The position numbers were made by a program, and so were the translations under genes. From positions 1 through 26,252 of the forward strand of contig DATDXI010000041.1 in assembly GCA_035289385.1 (NCBI GenBank): a stretch of DNA of 26,252 bases, in the 5' to 3' direction. This DNA comes from JACOZM01 sp035289385 (GTDB lineage: Archaea > Nanobdellota > Nanobdellia > Woesearchaeales > GW2011-AR9). The notes below the pieces were generated by a model that saw only the letters and a list, made by a program, of their open reading frames with translations, did no database searches and was not told the origin of the DNA. Shown here one piece after another: positions 7,698 to 15,193 of the stretch; the first letter of the stretch is position 1, and every line of letters begins with the position of its first letter.

Positions 7698-7770
7698 CAT
7701 CAACACCTCTTCTTTAATGATACTTCTAAAAGAAGGAAAACTTTAGTATATTTAAATATTAGCATGATTG

Positions 7771-7954
7771 GTACATATTAAGTTTGGTTAAAATAGTAGC
7801 TTGGTCAAGATGGAAAATCCATTAATGGCTTCGTAAGAAAAGATTACTTGCCTGACCTTCATATTAAAATCAACAGTAAATCATTGCTTTTCCCTTCAAG
7901 TCAGGCTGAATTTTCCGACCTGCCACTATTTTTGTTGTTGAACTAAATACATAC
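7771..7954 (-). mobile_element. MITE-like element, copy 3 (184 bp), inverted orientation
   Basis: It runs opposite to the other copies: the right end on this strand, GAACTAAATACATAC, corresponds to their left end. The other terminus is degenerate (GTACATATTAAGTTT). Inner blocks AAATAGTaGC and GTGGCAGGTCGG are kept. The central stem GCCTGAC/GTCAGGC (7850-7856 with 7900-7906) matches copy 2, while the outer arm GGAAAATCC/GAATTTTCC matches copy 4. The flanking octamers CATGATTG and CTTCACTG agree at 5 of 8 positions, so the target duplication is decayed and this looks like the oldest copy. It lies about 65 bp before the secF TATA box. Confidence 0.85.
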
Positions 7955-8048
7955 CTTCACTGGCGATAAAATCTCCTTGATGTTTTAAGTTATCAATCTC
8001 CATCTCATCATCAAAATCTTTATAAAGAAATCACCCTAAAGCAAAACG

Positions 8049-8945
8049 ATGTCCTTGAAACAGATTTATGAACAGCATTACAAAAAGCTCCTCATCATCC
8101 CTTTCCTGATGGTAGTATTAGCAATCGGGCAGATAGCTTTCCAATATGCTTCTACAGGAGACATTGTCCATAAAGGGATCAGCCTGAAAGGAGGCTCAAC
8201 AATAACTATAGAAGGCAGCCTTGATGCTCAGCAAGTGCAATCCTATCTCCAAGAACAATTTCCTACCGGCGATATCTCTGTCCGGGCCTTGAGTGCCGCT
8301 GGTAAAAACATAGGCGTTTCTATCGACGCTGATGCTCAGCTGAAAGAAGAGACAGATGTTCTTCTTGCTGCATTACGGAGCAAAGGTTTTCTTACTGCTG
8401 ACACCAAATACAGCTTGGAAGTCGTCGGCTCTTCGTTAGGAGAAAGTTTCTTTCGCCAGATCGCCACTGCGTTGCTTCTTGCTTTCTTGCTCATGGCCAT
8501 CGTCGTCTTTATCTATTTCAGGATTCCTATTCCTTGCTTGGCCGTCATCCTTGCTGCTTTTTCAGATATTATTGTTACTTTAGCCATATTTAACCTCACG
8601 GGGATGAAATTAAATTCTGGGGGGATCGCTGCCTTCCTGATGCTGGTAGGATTTTCCGTGGATACGGATATGCTTCTCACGGCCAGAGTACTCAAGCGTG
8701 TAGAGCTTCCTTTTATGGAACGAGTGTATGGGGCAGTTACGACGGGATTAACGATGACGATGACTACATTAGCCGTCATTATTGTTGCCCTGATCTTCAG
8801 CAAGAGTGATGTTGTCCAGCAGATTATGCTTATTTTAGGGATAGGGTTAGTTGTAGACATGGCTATGACTTGGATCCAGAACGTAGGCCTTCTCCGCCTG
8901 TACTTCGAAAGAAAACATCAAGGAAAAAAGGGGATGGAGCATTAG
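8049..8945 (+). CDS. secF: Protein translocase subunit SecF
   Basis: Membrane partner of SecD that assists late steps of Sec-dependent export. One N-terminal membrane segment (about 14-32) is followed by the LKGGS motif near residue 47 and a short P1-like exterior head. Five more membrane segments follow, with the RND-type signature SGGIAAFLMLVGFSVDTDMLLTARV in the middle. Length of 298 is typical of archaeal SecF. CTTTATAAAG at 8020-8029 is a TATA box about 25 bp upstream, so the mRNA is probably leaderless. secD follows after only 3 bases, giving an operon in the archaeal order secF-secD. Confidence 0.95.
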   Translation: MSLKQIYEQHYKKLLIIPFLMVVLAIGQIAFQYASTGDIVHKGISLKGGSTITIEGSLDAQQVQSYLQEQFPTGDISVRALSAAGKNIGVSIDADAQLKEETDVLLAALRSKGFLTADTKYSLEVVGSSLGESFFRQIATALLLAFLLMAIVVFIYFRIPIPCLAVILAAFSDIIVTLAIFNLTGMKLNSGGIAAFLMLVGFSVDTDMLLTARVLKRVELPFMERVYGAVTTGLTMTMTTLAVIIVALIFSKSDVVQQIMLILGIGLVVDMAMTWIQNVGLLRLYFERKHQGKKGMEH

Positions 8946-8948
8946 ACG

Positions 8949-10541
8949 ATGGGTAAATTATCAGATATCTTCAAAGATTGGAAAGTTATCATACTGATTG
9001 TATTCCTCCTGTTTGCTCTTTTTTACATCAAGCCTCAGATTTTTGGCAATGATGGCGTAGCTATCAAGAGTGTTATGAAAAATTCTTCTGCTGAATTGGC
9101 CGGCATCCAGAATCCTTCGGCAAAACTAAGACCCTTAGGCAGAGAAGTTATCATTGCCATCAACAATAAGCCTGTTGCTGACCTTCGGGAGTATTATGAT
9201 TCACTATTAGAGATTGAAGAAAATAAAACCATTCGTGTGACTACGGATAAAAAGACGTACACTCTTCTTCCCCCTCCTGGTTTAATCTCTGCTTCAGACC
9301 GTGGCTCAGCTCTTGGTCTGAGAGTAGGTGAAGCACCTTCATCAAACTTAAAGAAAGGTCTTGATCTTGAAGGAGGGACAAGAGTAGTCCTTAAGCCAAC
9401 CACCAAGATCTCTGCTGATGATCTTGAAATAACCATCCAAAACCTCCAAGAGCGGCTGAACGTTTTTGGTCTCAGCGATGTTGTCATAAAATCTGCTTCG
9501 GACTTAGCCGGAGACAGCTTTATCGTCATTGAGATTGCCGGTGTGACGGAAGATGAGGTTAAAGAGCTATTAGCAAAACAAGGAAAGTTTGAAGCGAAGA
9601 TCGGTAATGATACCGTCTTCTTTGGCGGAAAGAAAGATATCACCTATGTCTGCCGCAGCGCTGACTGCTCGGGTATCGATCCCAATACTGGATGTTCTGC
9701 CATTGAAGGAGGAAGCATCTGTCGTTTTTTCTTTTCCATCACCTTAAGCAATGAAGCTGCCGAGCGTCAAGCAGAACTGACAAAAGATCTTCCTGTCGTC
9801 AATGATCAGCAAGGAAGCTATCTGCAAGAGCCTTTAACCTTATACCTCGATGATGAGGCAGTAGACACATTAAATATCGGCGCAGAGCTGAAAGGTCGTG
9901 CTACCACGAACATCCAGATATCTGGCTCCGGTCAAGGGAGAAATCAACAGGAAGCCATCAATGATGCCCTGCATAACATGAAGAGATTACAGACCATCAT
10001 CATCACGGGAAGTTTACCCGTCAAGCTTGATGTAGTGAAGATGGATACACTCTCTCCTACCTTAGGGAAAGAATTTTTGACAAACCTCTTGCTGATTGGA
10101 GTTCTAGCTATAGTTGCAGTAGTCTTGGTTATCATGATCCGTTATAGAAATATGAAGATAGCTCTTCCTATGGCTCTTGTTTTATTGTCAGAACAAGTCT
10201 TGATTCTGGGCTTTGCTGCTCTCGTGGGATGGAATCTTGATTTAGCGGCGATAACAGGGATCATCATCGTTGTCGGAACGGGAGTAGACCATCTTATCAT
10301 GATCACTGATGAAGTGTTGAAAGGCGAAGCAACTTCTGACTGGAAGAGAAAGATCAAGCAGGCTATGTTTATCGTCATGGGTGCTTACCTTACTACTTTA
10401 TCAGGGATGGTGCCGTTATGGTTTGCTGGTGCTGGCTTATTGAAAGGTTTTGCTTTCACAACTATTGCCGGGCTTTCTTTCGGTGTACTGATCGCCAGGC
10501 CAGCTTATGCTGCTATGATCCAGCATATCCTTAAAGAATAA
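8949..10541 (+). CDS. secD: Protein translocase subunit SecD
   Basis: The larger SecDF subunit, 530 residues. One membrane segment near residues 12-28 is followed by a PDZ-like stretch (AELAGIQNPSAKLRPLGREVIIAINNKPV) and the D-box GLDLEGGTRVVLKP. Next comes a large exterior head with four cysteines around 235-262 (VCRSADC...NTGC...ICRFF) that may form disulfides or bind metal. The C-terminal membrane bundle carries VGTGVDHLIMITDEV, equivalent to the proton-path Asp region of bacterial SecD. Archaea lack SecA, so the driving energy and exact step remain open. No promoter separates it from secF. Confidence 0.95.
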   Translation: MGKLSDIFKDWKVIILIVFLLFALFYIKPQIFGNDGVAIKSVMKNSSAELAGIQNPSAKLRPLGREVIIAINNKPVADLREYYDSLLEIEENKTIRVTTDKKTYTLLPPPGLISASDRGSALGLRVGEAPSSNLKKGLDLEGGTRVVLKPTTKISADDLEITIQNLQERLNVFGLSDVVIKSASDLAGDSFIVIEIAGVTEDEVKELLAKQGKFEAKIGNDTVFFGGKKDITYVCRSADCSGIDPNTGCSAIEGGSICRFFFSITLSNEAAERQAELTKDLPVVNDQQGSYLQEPLTLYLDDEAVDTLNIGAELKGRATTNIQISGSGQGRNQQEAINDALHNMKRLQTIIITGSLPVKLDVVKMDTLSPTLGKEFLTNLLLIGVLAIVAVVLVIMIRYRNMKIALPMALVLLSEQVLILGFAALVGWNLDLAAITGIIIVVGTGVDHLIMITDEVLKGEATSDWKRKIKQAMFIVMGAYLTTLSGMVPLWFAGAGLLKGFAFTTIAGLSFGVLIARPAYAAMIQHILKE

Positions 10542-10603
10542 TAGTATAATGATGTACTCATCATAACAGTTTATTCCGTCATAAGCAGAGCATTGAGGAT
10601 ATT

Positions 10604-11002
10604 ATGAGAACAAAAAAAAGAGCGATTCTGTTGGTCATTCTTAGCACGTTCTTCAATTCTGCCGGACAGATCTTTTGGAAATATGGGTTAAATAGGATTG
10701 ACTTTGCCCATCTCTGGACGATTCTGAATATGCCTTTTCTCCTAGGTATTGCATCATATTCTCTGGGGATAAGCTGTCTGCTGCCTGCTTTTAAGCGGGG
10801 AGAGTTAAGTGTGTTATATCCTATCGTAGCTACCAGTTTTTTATGGATCGCTTTGCTCTCCCATTTTTTATTCCCTTCAGACACGATGAATATCTGGAAA
10901 TGGACGGGTATCATAATCATCTTAGTTTCCATCAGCATCTTAGGCTATGGGGGAAGTAAAAAGAGGAAGCATGAAGAACAAGCCAAGAGGAAAAAATCAT
11001 GA
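10604..11002 (+). CDS. Small EamA/SMR-like membrane transporter, subunit A
   Basis: A 132-residue, four-helix membrane protein of the drug/metabolite transporter superfamily. The signature KRGELSVLYPIVATSFLWIALLS in the third-helix region resembles the small multidrug resistance / ArnE-ArnF type. The N-terminus (KKRAILLVILSTFFNSAGQIFWKYGL) is the usual first helix with its small-residue face. A basic tail, KKRKHEEQAKRKKS, suggests a cytoplasmic C-terminus. GAGGAT lies 4 bases before the ATG. The next gene overlaps by four bases (ATGA) and encodes a related half, so the pair probably forms a heterodimer. Substrate unknown; lipid-linked sugar or a cation are both possible. Confidence 0.82.
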   Translation: MRTKKRAILLVILSTFFNSAGQIFWKYGLNRIDFAHLWTILNMPFLLGIASYSLGISCLLPAFKRGELSVLYPIVATSFLWIALLSHFLFPSDTMNIWKWTGIIIILVSISILGYGGSKKRKHEEQAKRKKS

Positions 11003-11340
11003 TCAATGGCATAACTTTATTGTTGTTGCTGGCAGCCGGTTTTCTGGGAGCGTTAGCTACTTTAGAAATGAAAAAGGGGGTGGATAAGCATCACCTCTTC
11101 CGCTTAGTTTACAGCTCTCATGCCTTGAAAGGGTTTTTGTTTATGGCCCTGTCTACTGCTTTCTATCTTGCTGCGCTAAGGAAAGAAGAGTTAAGCGTCG
11201 TGTATCCTTTGGTATCAACGACATATATCTGGATAACGATCTTTTCCGTGAAACAACTGGGGGAAAAGATGAATGCTTGGAAGTGGATAGGGTTGATAGG
11301 AGTATTGATTGGCGTGATCCTTGTTGGCATTGGGAGTTAA
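10999..11340 (+). CDS. Small EamA/SMR-like membrane transporter, subunit B
   Basis: A 113-residue partner of the preceding protein, translated through an ATGA overlap. Four hydrophobic helices; the shared signature is RKEELSVVYPLVSTTYIWITIFS. The last helix, WKWIGLIGVLIGVILVGIGS, is glycine-patterned as in SMR dimer interfaces. The two proteins are clearly paralogous (both have EELSV-YP and MNxWKWxG), which favours an antiparallel heterodimer like other two-gene SMR systems. The gene ends 98 bp before tRNA-Lys with no obvious third partner. Confidence 0.82.
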   Translation: MINGITLLLLLAAGFLGALATLEMKKGVDKHHLFRLVYSSHALKGFLFMALSTAFYLAALRKEELSVVYPLVSTTYIWITIFSVKQLGEKMNAWKWIGLIGVLIGVILVGIGS

Positions 11341-11438
11341 GACAGAGTCAGAAGTTAGGATATGAGTTCACCATAGTATCACCAGAACAATAAAATTCTC
11401 CCAACGTTTAAAAAGAAAAGCGTTTTTTGAGAAGCTGC

Positions 11439-11558
11439 GGGCTCTTAGCTTAGTCTGGTAGAGCGCTTGGCTCTTAAAGAGCATGGTGCAACCATGAGGT
11501 CGAGGGTTCGAAACAGATCTCCCATAGTTGAAGGTCATTGAAAATCCCTCAGGGCCCG
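11439..11558 (+). tRNA. tRNA-Lys (anticodon CTT) with two apparent introns
   Basis: Acceptor stem GGGCTCT (11439-11445) pairs with AGGGCCC (11551-11557), followed by discriminator G. D-arm is GCTT/GAGC. The anticodon loop CTCTTAA gives CTT for lysine at 11473-11475. A 14-base insertion after position 37 (11477-11490) sits at the canonical archaeal intron site. T-stem GAGGG (11502-11506) pairs with CCCTC (11546-11550), but the loop between them is 39 bases instead of 7, implying a second intron of about 32 bases (near 11513-11544). Removing both leaves 74 bases, a normal tRNA-Lys. One U-U mismatch remains in the anticodon stem (28:42). CCA is not encoded. GTTTAAAAAG at about 11406-11415 is a plausible TATA box. 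Confidence 0.85.
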
Positions 11559-11573
11559 CTATTTCTTGTTCAG

Positions 11574-11718
11574 GTACGTATTAAGTTTGCTCTGGTGAGC
11601 AGAGCCGACTCGCTTTGCTGATGTGTTCTGTAGAGTGTGGTCCCGCCCCGTAAGGGACGTCCCCTCCCACAGGCAACTTGTTAAGCAAAGAATCGCTCGT
11701 GATTTGGCGCTGCTCACC
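11574..11718. other. GC-rich nested-palindrome block, possibly structured RNA or decayed element
   Basis: A non-coding stretch between tRNA-Lys and the MinD gene, visibly richer in G and C than its surroundings. It opens with GTACGTATTAAGTTT, matching 13 of 15 bases of the mobile-element terminus. Nested pairings follow: GGTGAGCAG (11594-11602) with CTGCTCACC (11710-11718), CTTTGCT (11613-11619) with AGCAAAG (11684-11690), and GTCCC (11640-11644) with GGGAC (11654-11658). No right terminus or flanking duplication is seen. It may be an RNA gene, a tRNA trailer structure, or a remnant with one element end. No reading frame is credible here. Confidence 0.5.
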
Positions 11719-11798
11719 TCTCAAATTACTCCACTTGTCCCTCCAAAACTATTAAATACTTATCCTGCTTTGGTCACAGAGTAAAGAGGTTGATCTAT

Positions 11799-12515
11799 TT
11801 GGCAAAATTTGTAGCGTTAGTTTCGGGAAAAGGAGGAACAGGCAAAACCACCTCTGCTCTCAATCTAGGGCAGGCGTTCATCAATACGGGAAAGAAAGCT
11901 ATCGTGGTTGATGCAAATCTTACTACTCCCAATTTAGCATTGCATCTTGGTGTTCTTCAGCCCAAAAGCACGCTCAATCAATTTCTTCGCAAAGAGAGCA
12001 GCCTGAATGATATTCTTCATGCTCATCCTTGCGGCTTAAGCTTTATTCCAGCTTCTCCGTCCTATGCGGAATTTAAAAAGACAGATAGCGCTGCCTTGGG
12101 AAGCTTATTCAATCATTTAGAAAATCTTGCCGATGTTATCGTCGTTGATGCACCTAGCGGCTTAGGGCAAGATGTGGAACATGTTCTTCGCTTATGTGAT
12201 GAAGCGTTGGTTGTCGCTAATCCCACCCCTAGCTCGATGATGGATGCTTTAAAGACCATAAAATTGGCAGAAAATAATGAAACGCCTATTTCAGGAGTGC
12301 TATTAAACATGAGCCATAATGGCCGGCATGAGCTCTCCGTCAAAGAGGTGGAAGAGATTTTAGGCCATGCGGTTATCGCCAATGTTAAACATCATCGCAA
12401 ATTCAGGAAAGCGTTACATCAGCAGGTTCCTCTAGCTTACAAATATAAACGATCAGGATTATCAAAAGAATTTACAAAAGTGGCAAATTATCTGAGTTTA
12501 GAGCAAAACGGATAG
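11799..12515 (+). CDS. MinD/ParA-type P-loop ATPase
   Basis: A deviant-Walker-A ATPase of about 238 residues. SGKGGTGKTT near the N-terminus has the signature lysine, followed by VVDANLTTPNLALHLG (switch I region) and VIVVDAPSGLGQD (Walker B/switch II). Family members position division, DNA or membrane machinery, or act as ATP-dependent loaders. The closing amphipathic run near KEFTKVANYLSL is not a clear MinD membrane-targeting helix, so the role is open. TTG at 11799 is chosen because GAGGT lies 8 bases upstream and the product begins AKFVALVSGKGG, as in relatives; an in-frame TTG nine bases earlier would overlap that site. Two membrane-protein genes follow with 3-12 base gaps. Confidence 0.88.
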   Translation: MAKFVALVSGKGGTGKTTSALNLGQAFINTGKKAIVVDANLTTPNLALHLGVLQPKSTLNQFLRKESSLNDILHAHPCGLSFIPASPSYAEFKKTDSAALGSLFNHLENLADVIVVDAPSGLGQDVEHVLRLCDEALVVANPTPSSMMDALKTIKLAENNETPISGVLLNMSHNGRHELSVKEVEEILGHAVIANVKHHRKFRKALHQQVPLAYKYKRSGLSKEFTKVANYLSLEQNG

Positions 12516-12518
12516 ACC

Positions 12519-13007
12519 ATGGTCCAGAAAGAAAAATTAGTCAAAAAAGGATGGGCGGCAGAAGAAGCTGAACATGCGGAACAGGTGACGAGCCAAAATC
12601 GCCCCCATGATGCTCATTTTTCAAAGATCGTGTTCTGGACATCTTTAGTAATAACCGTCATAGGGAATATCCTGGTCTCTCTTGTTCTCGTCCCTTTTCT
12701 CGTTGTCCTCAATGCGATTGTCTTGTATTCGCTCGTCGCTGTTCTAGGCTTGATCATCGGGTCATTGTATTCTTTCTTGATCAGCGATGTCGCTCATCTG
12801 GGAAAGACACACCATGTTTCTGCCGGAATAATCATCCCTCTGCTTGCTTTAGGAAATGTTGCGGCCATGGTCTTGCTCTCCAACCGCTTCATCGTTGATT
12901 TAGGTGTGGAAAATCCTTTACATAATCCTTGGATAACTGCCGGGATATTTGCCGTAGCATTTATCGTCCCTTACCTCGTCGATCTTCTGCGGGGGAAATT
13001 TAGATAA
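12519..13007 (+). CDS. Four-helix membrane protein in the MinD operon, function unknown
   Basis: A 162-residue protein of unknown family. A charged N-terminus (KKGWAAEEAEHAEQ) of about 33 residues precedes four hydrophobic segments near 37-60, 63-88, 100-120 and 136-155, and the protein ends in a basic tail (LLRGKFR). It starts 3 bases after the MinD stop, so the two are almost certainly cotranscribed and perhaps translationally coupled. A membrane partner or target of the ATPase is a reasonable inference from position only. No catalytic motif is seen. Confidence 0.75.
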   Translation: MVQKEKLVKKGWAAEEAEHAEQVTSQNRPHDAHFSKIVFWTSLVITVIGNILVSLVLVPFLVVLNAIVLYSLVAVLGLIIGSLYSFLISDVAHLGKTHHVSAGIIIPLLALGNVAAMVLLSNRFIVDLGVENPLHNPWITAGIFAVAFIVPYLVDLLRGKFR

Positions 13008-13019
13008 GCAGTGCAGATC

Positions 13020-13913
13020 ATGGTCCAATCAAGCTATCATCTCTCCAGCTATCATCTACCTAAGGAAATAAGCAAGCTCAAGCCTTTTGCCGATAGCTTA
13101 CTTCTTCATAGCAAGAAACAAAAAAGACTTCACAATATCCACCGGTTTATTTTTCTGCTGGTCCTCCTTGCGGGTCATATCTTCTTATCATTCATTATCC
13201 CTCTCCTTCCCTGGTGGGGTAAGATAATTGGCATAATGTTAAGTGGGTATTTCATCTATTTCTATTTTGTTCTCGTAGTACATGAAGGATCACATAGCCT
13301 CCTTTTTATCACCAAAAATGATTGGATCAAAAGGTTTATTCCTGCTTTTTCTATGGCGGCGGGATTTCCGTCATATACCGTATATCTCCGTGACCATATT
13401 ACGCACCACAACAGATTATTAGAGAAAGAAGATCTGCAAAATACTTCTCATCTCAACTTCCGCAAGATTCCTTTATTCTATTTCACAAGGATAAGACCCC
13501 CGTATCCTCTCCGTCATTTTCTTGACAACACCAATCTTCCTGCTTTTTTCTTGGCCGGAATCATCAAATCAGCTCATCTCTTGTTTTTGTTCTCGCTGTT
13601 TTCTTGGTCAGGGCTTTTTCTAGGTTTTGTCCTGCCTATCTTCCTAGCTGCTGTATTGAATGCCTTTCGCGTATCATTCCGGCACTATGGCCTTTACCCT
13701 AATCCAAAGCCTTTACGCTCCAGAAGCTATACTTTTTTTGGTTCCAGAATTCTCGGCCCTGACGGTTTAAGGTACCACTTTGAACATCATCTCTTTCCCA
13801 AGATTCCGTCGTACAACCTGAAGAAGCTGTATCTGTTTGTAGAAAAGAATTGCAGCAAAGAATTGGTGGAAAAGGTTCATTACAAACACTTCAAGTGGGG
13901 AGATTTTTGGTGA
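13020..13913 (+). CDS. Membrane fatty-acid-desaturase-like protein
   Basis: A di-iron membrane oxygenase-type protein of about 297 residues. All three histidine boxes are present: HEGSH (88-92), DHITHHN (125-131) and HFEHHLFPKIPSYNLKKL (from 253). The last is the usual (Y)HxEHHLFP-x-(I/V)P ending of acyl desaturases and related hydroxylases. Hydrophobic segments lie near 43-62, 65-88, 175-200 and 202-220. The enzyme would need O2 and an electron donor, and inserts a double bond or hydroxyl into a lipid-like chain. ATG 13020 and an in-frame GTG at 13011 are both possible starts; neither has a clear ribosome-binding site. It is the third gene of the MinD operon. Confidence 0.85.
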   Translation: MVQSSYHLSSYHLPKEISKLKPFADSLLLHSKKQKRLHNIHRFIFLLVLLAGHIFLSFIIPLLPWWGKIIGIMLSGYFIYFYFVLVVHEGSHSLLFITKNDWIKRFIPAFSMAAGFPSYTVYLRDHITHHNRLLEKEDLQNTSHLNFRKIPLFYFTRIRPPYPLRHFLDNTNLPAFFLAGIIKSAHLLFLFSLFSWSGLFLGFVLPIFLAAVLNAFRVSFRHYGLYPNPKPLRSRSYTFFGSRILGPDGLRYHFEHHLFPKIPSYNLKKLYLFVEKNCSKELVEKVHYKHFKWGDFW

Positions 13914-13960
13914 GAAACTATATTGCACAGTTATGGAGAAATCTATTTGTCAAGCCAGAC

Positions 13961-14428
13961 TTAATCCTCTTCTGGTAGTCCTACCACTTTTCCCCAAGCA
14001 TAGCGAAAGAACTGATGGGAAAATCGTTCACAATTAACGAGATTGTCGATATCAATGGTTGCTGTGGAATTTTCCAGCTCTACCACATGCGTCACATGCC
14101 TTCTGAATTCTTCCCGTTTTGAATAAGGAGATTTTAACAAATTCTTGATAAATGTATAAAACTTCAGATAGTTCTCTAGCTGCTTATCATCAGCATATAG
14201 TTCCTGCAGATTTTTTGCTCTCAATGCCGGGCTCTTGGCTAGGCTATCAACAAGCTTTTCTGCTTTAGCCTTCTCCAGCAGTGCTTCTATGATCAGATCA
14301 TAAATATCCACCAATCTCTGCAAGGCGTTAACCAACACATCAACTGTTCGGGTATACTTTAAGGTGACGTAGATGATATGCTCCAAGCGCTTCAGTTCTT
14401 CCCTAGCTTCTAACAACAATTCTTCCAT
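13961..14428 (-). CDS. Conserved-looking helical protein, function unknown
   Basis: About 155 residues, largely alpha-helical by eye and cytoplasmic. It opens MEELLLEAREELKRLEHIIYVTLKYTRTVDVL, with heptad-like hydrophobics. No catalytic motif is visible and no family is named; it resembles proteins that I recall only as hypothetical in DPANN archaea. The ATG at 14426-14428 is preferred because the sequence character changes there; an in-frame ATG at 14503 would add 25 lysine/asparagine-rich residues. It is the last gene of the minus-strand run starting at Sec61-beta, downstream of another helical protein of similar size, so the two may interact. Confidence 0.65.
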   Translation of the reverse strand: MEELLLEAREELKRLEHIIYVTLKYTRTVDVLVNALQRLVDIYDLIIEALLEKAKAEKLVDSLAKSPALRAKNLQELYADDKQLENYLKFYTFIKNLLKSPYSKREEFRRHVTHVVELENSTATIDIDNLVNCERFSHQFFRYAWGKVVGLPEED

Positions 14429-14535
14429 GAGTATTCCATCTATGCGAAAAAGAAGCAGATTAGCCTTGTTCTTTTTATTATTTTCGTATTTGTTTAGCAT
14501 CATCGGGTTGAAATCATACTACTTTCACATCAAGA

Positions 14536-14567
14536 GCGTCGCGGGGGGATGTCCCTTACTGGGACGC
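14536..14567. other. GC-rich hairpin with motif shared with 11640-11667
   Basis: An intergenic hairpin between two minus-strand genes. GTCCC (14551-14555) pairs with GGGAC (14561-14565), or alternatively GCGTC (14536-14540) with GACGC (14563-14567), so two exclusive folds are possible. Read on the minus strand, CCAGTAAGGGACATCCCC is nearly identical to CCCGTAAGGGACGTCCCC on the plus strand near 11646-11664. It could be a small repeat, terminator or RNA element. Confidence 0.45.
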
Positions 14568-14616
14568 AGCTCCTTCAATTTTCACGTTGCTGATTTCAAA
14601 GATGCTAAACAAATGC

Positions 14617-15162
14617 TTATTTTCTATCGGATGGTAGCTTTTTTGTCCTTTTCTTCACAGTGACGATAGATCCCATGATCCTCAAAAACTGGCTGGTTTT
14701 AGCTACATATTCCCGGATATCCTGTTCGGAGATGATCCTCAGGCGATAATCGTCCGTACAGACCACAAATTTTGTTCCTCTCCGGAACGCCATCGGGCTC
14801 TTTTTATGTAGCACCAATATTCTTTGAAGGTCTAGCGCCAATGCTGTGAATTCCGGTGATATTTTATATCGTTTCATCACGTTTTCGCGAAAAATAGCTA
14901 TCTTCCGCTGAAACGATACTTCTTTTTTCAACAACTCTTTCTTCACTACCTCTTCCTTCCGCAATGATAACTGCGAATGGAGATGAGCATCATACAAGAT
15001 CATCGCTTCAACAGCATTCTCTAAGGAAGAGAGAAGATGATGGATGATGGCTAGAAAAAGCGCTTTATCCTTCACCAAGGGAAAGGTTACCCGAAGCAGA
15101 TGGTCTGCTGCTGCATATTGTTTCAGGGCGTTTTCTTTGGAGATCAAATAATCCGGAGGCAT
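14617..15162 (-). CDS. Helical protein of unknown function
   Basis: A 181-residue cytoplasmic protein, not recognised. It is rich in helix-forming charged stretches (SLRKEEVVKKELLKKEV), with a HEPN-like look in the first 70 residues (ALKQYAAADHLLRVTFPLVKDKALFLAIIHHLLSS). The C-terminal third has a beta-like stretch, TKFVVCTDDYRLRIISEQDIREYV. A TATA-like box near 15180-15194, overlapping the NAC stop codon, lies about 25 bp upstream, so it may have its own leaderless transcript in addition to read-through from NAC. It ends in a basic tail, KKRTKKLPSDRK. The HEPN resemblance is weak and not relied on. Confidence 0.65.
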   Translation of the reverse strand: MPPDYLISKENALKQYAAADHLLRVTFPLVKDKALFLAIIHHLLSSLENAVEAMILYDAHLHSQLSLRKEEVVKKELLKKEVSFQRKIAIFRENVMKRYKISPEFTALALDLQRILVLHKKSPMAFRRGTKFVVCTDDYRLRIISEQDIREYVAKTSQFLRIMGSIVTVKKRTKKLPSDRK

Positions 15163-15193
15163 TCCTCAGATAAAGTCAGAGAAGTATATAATC

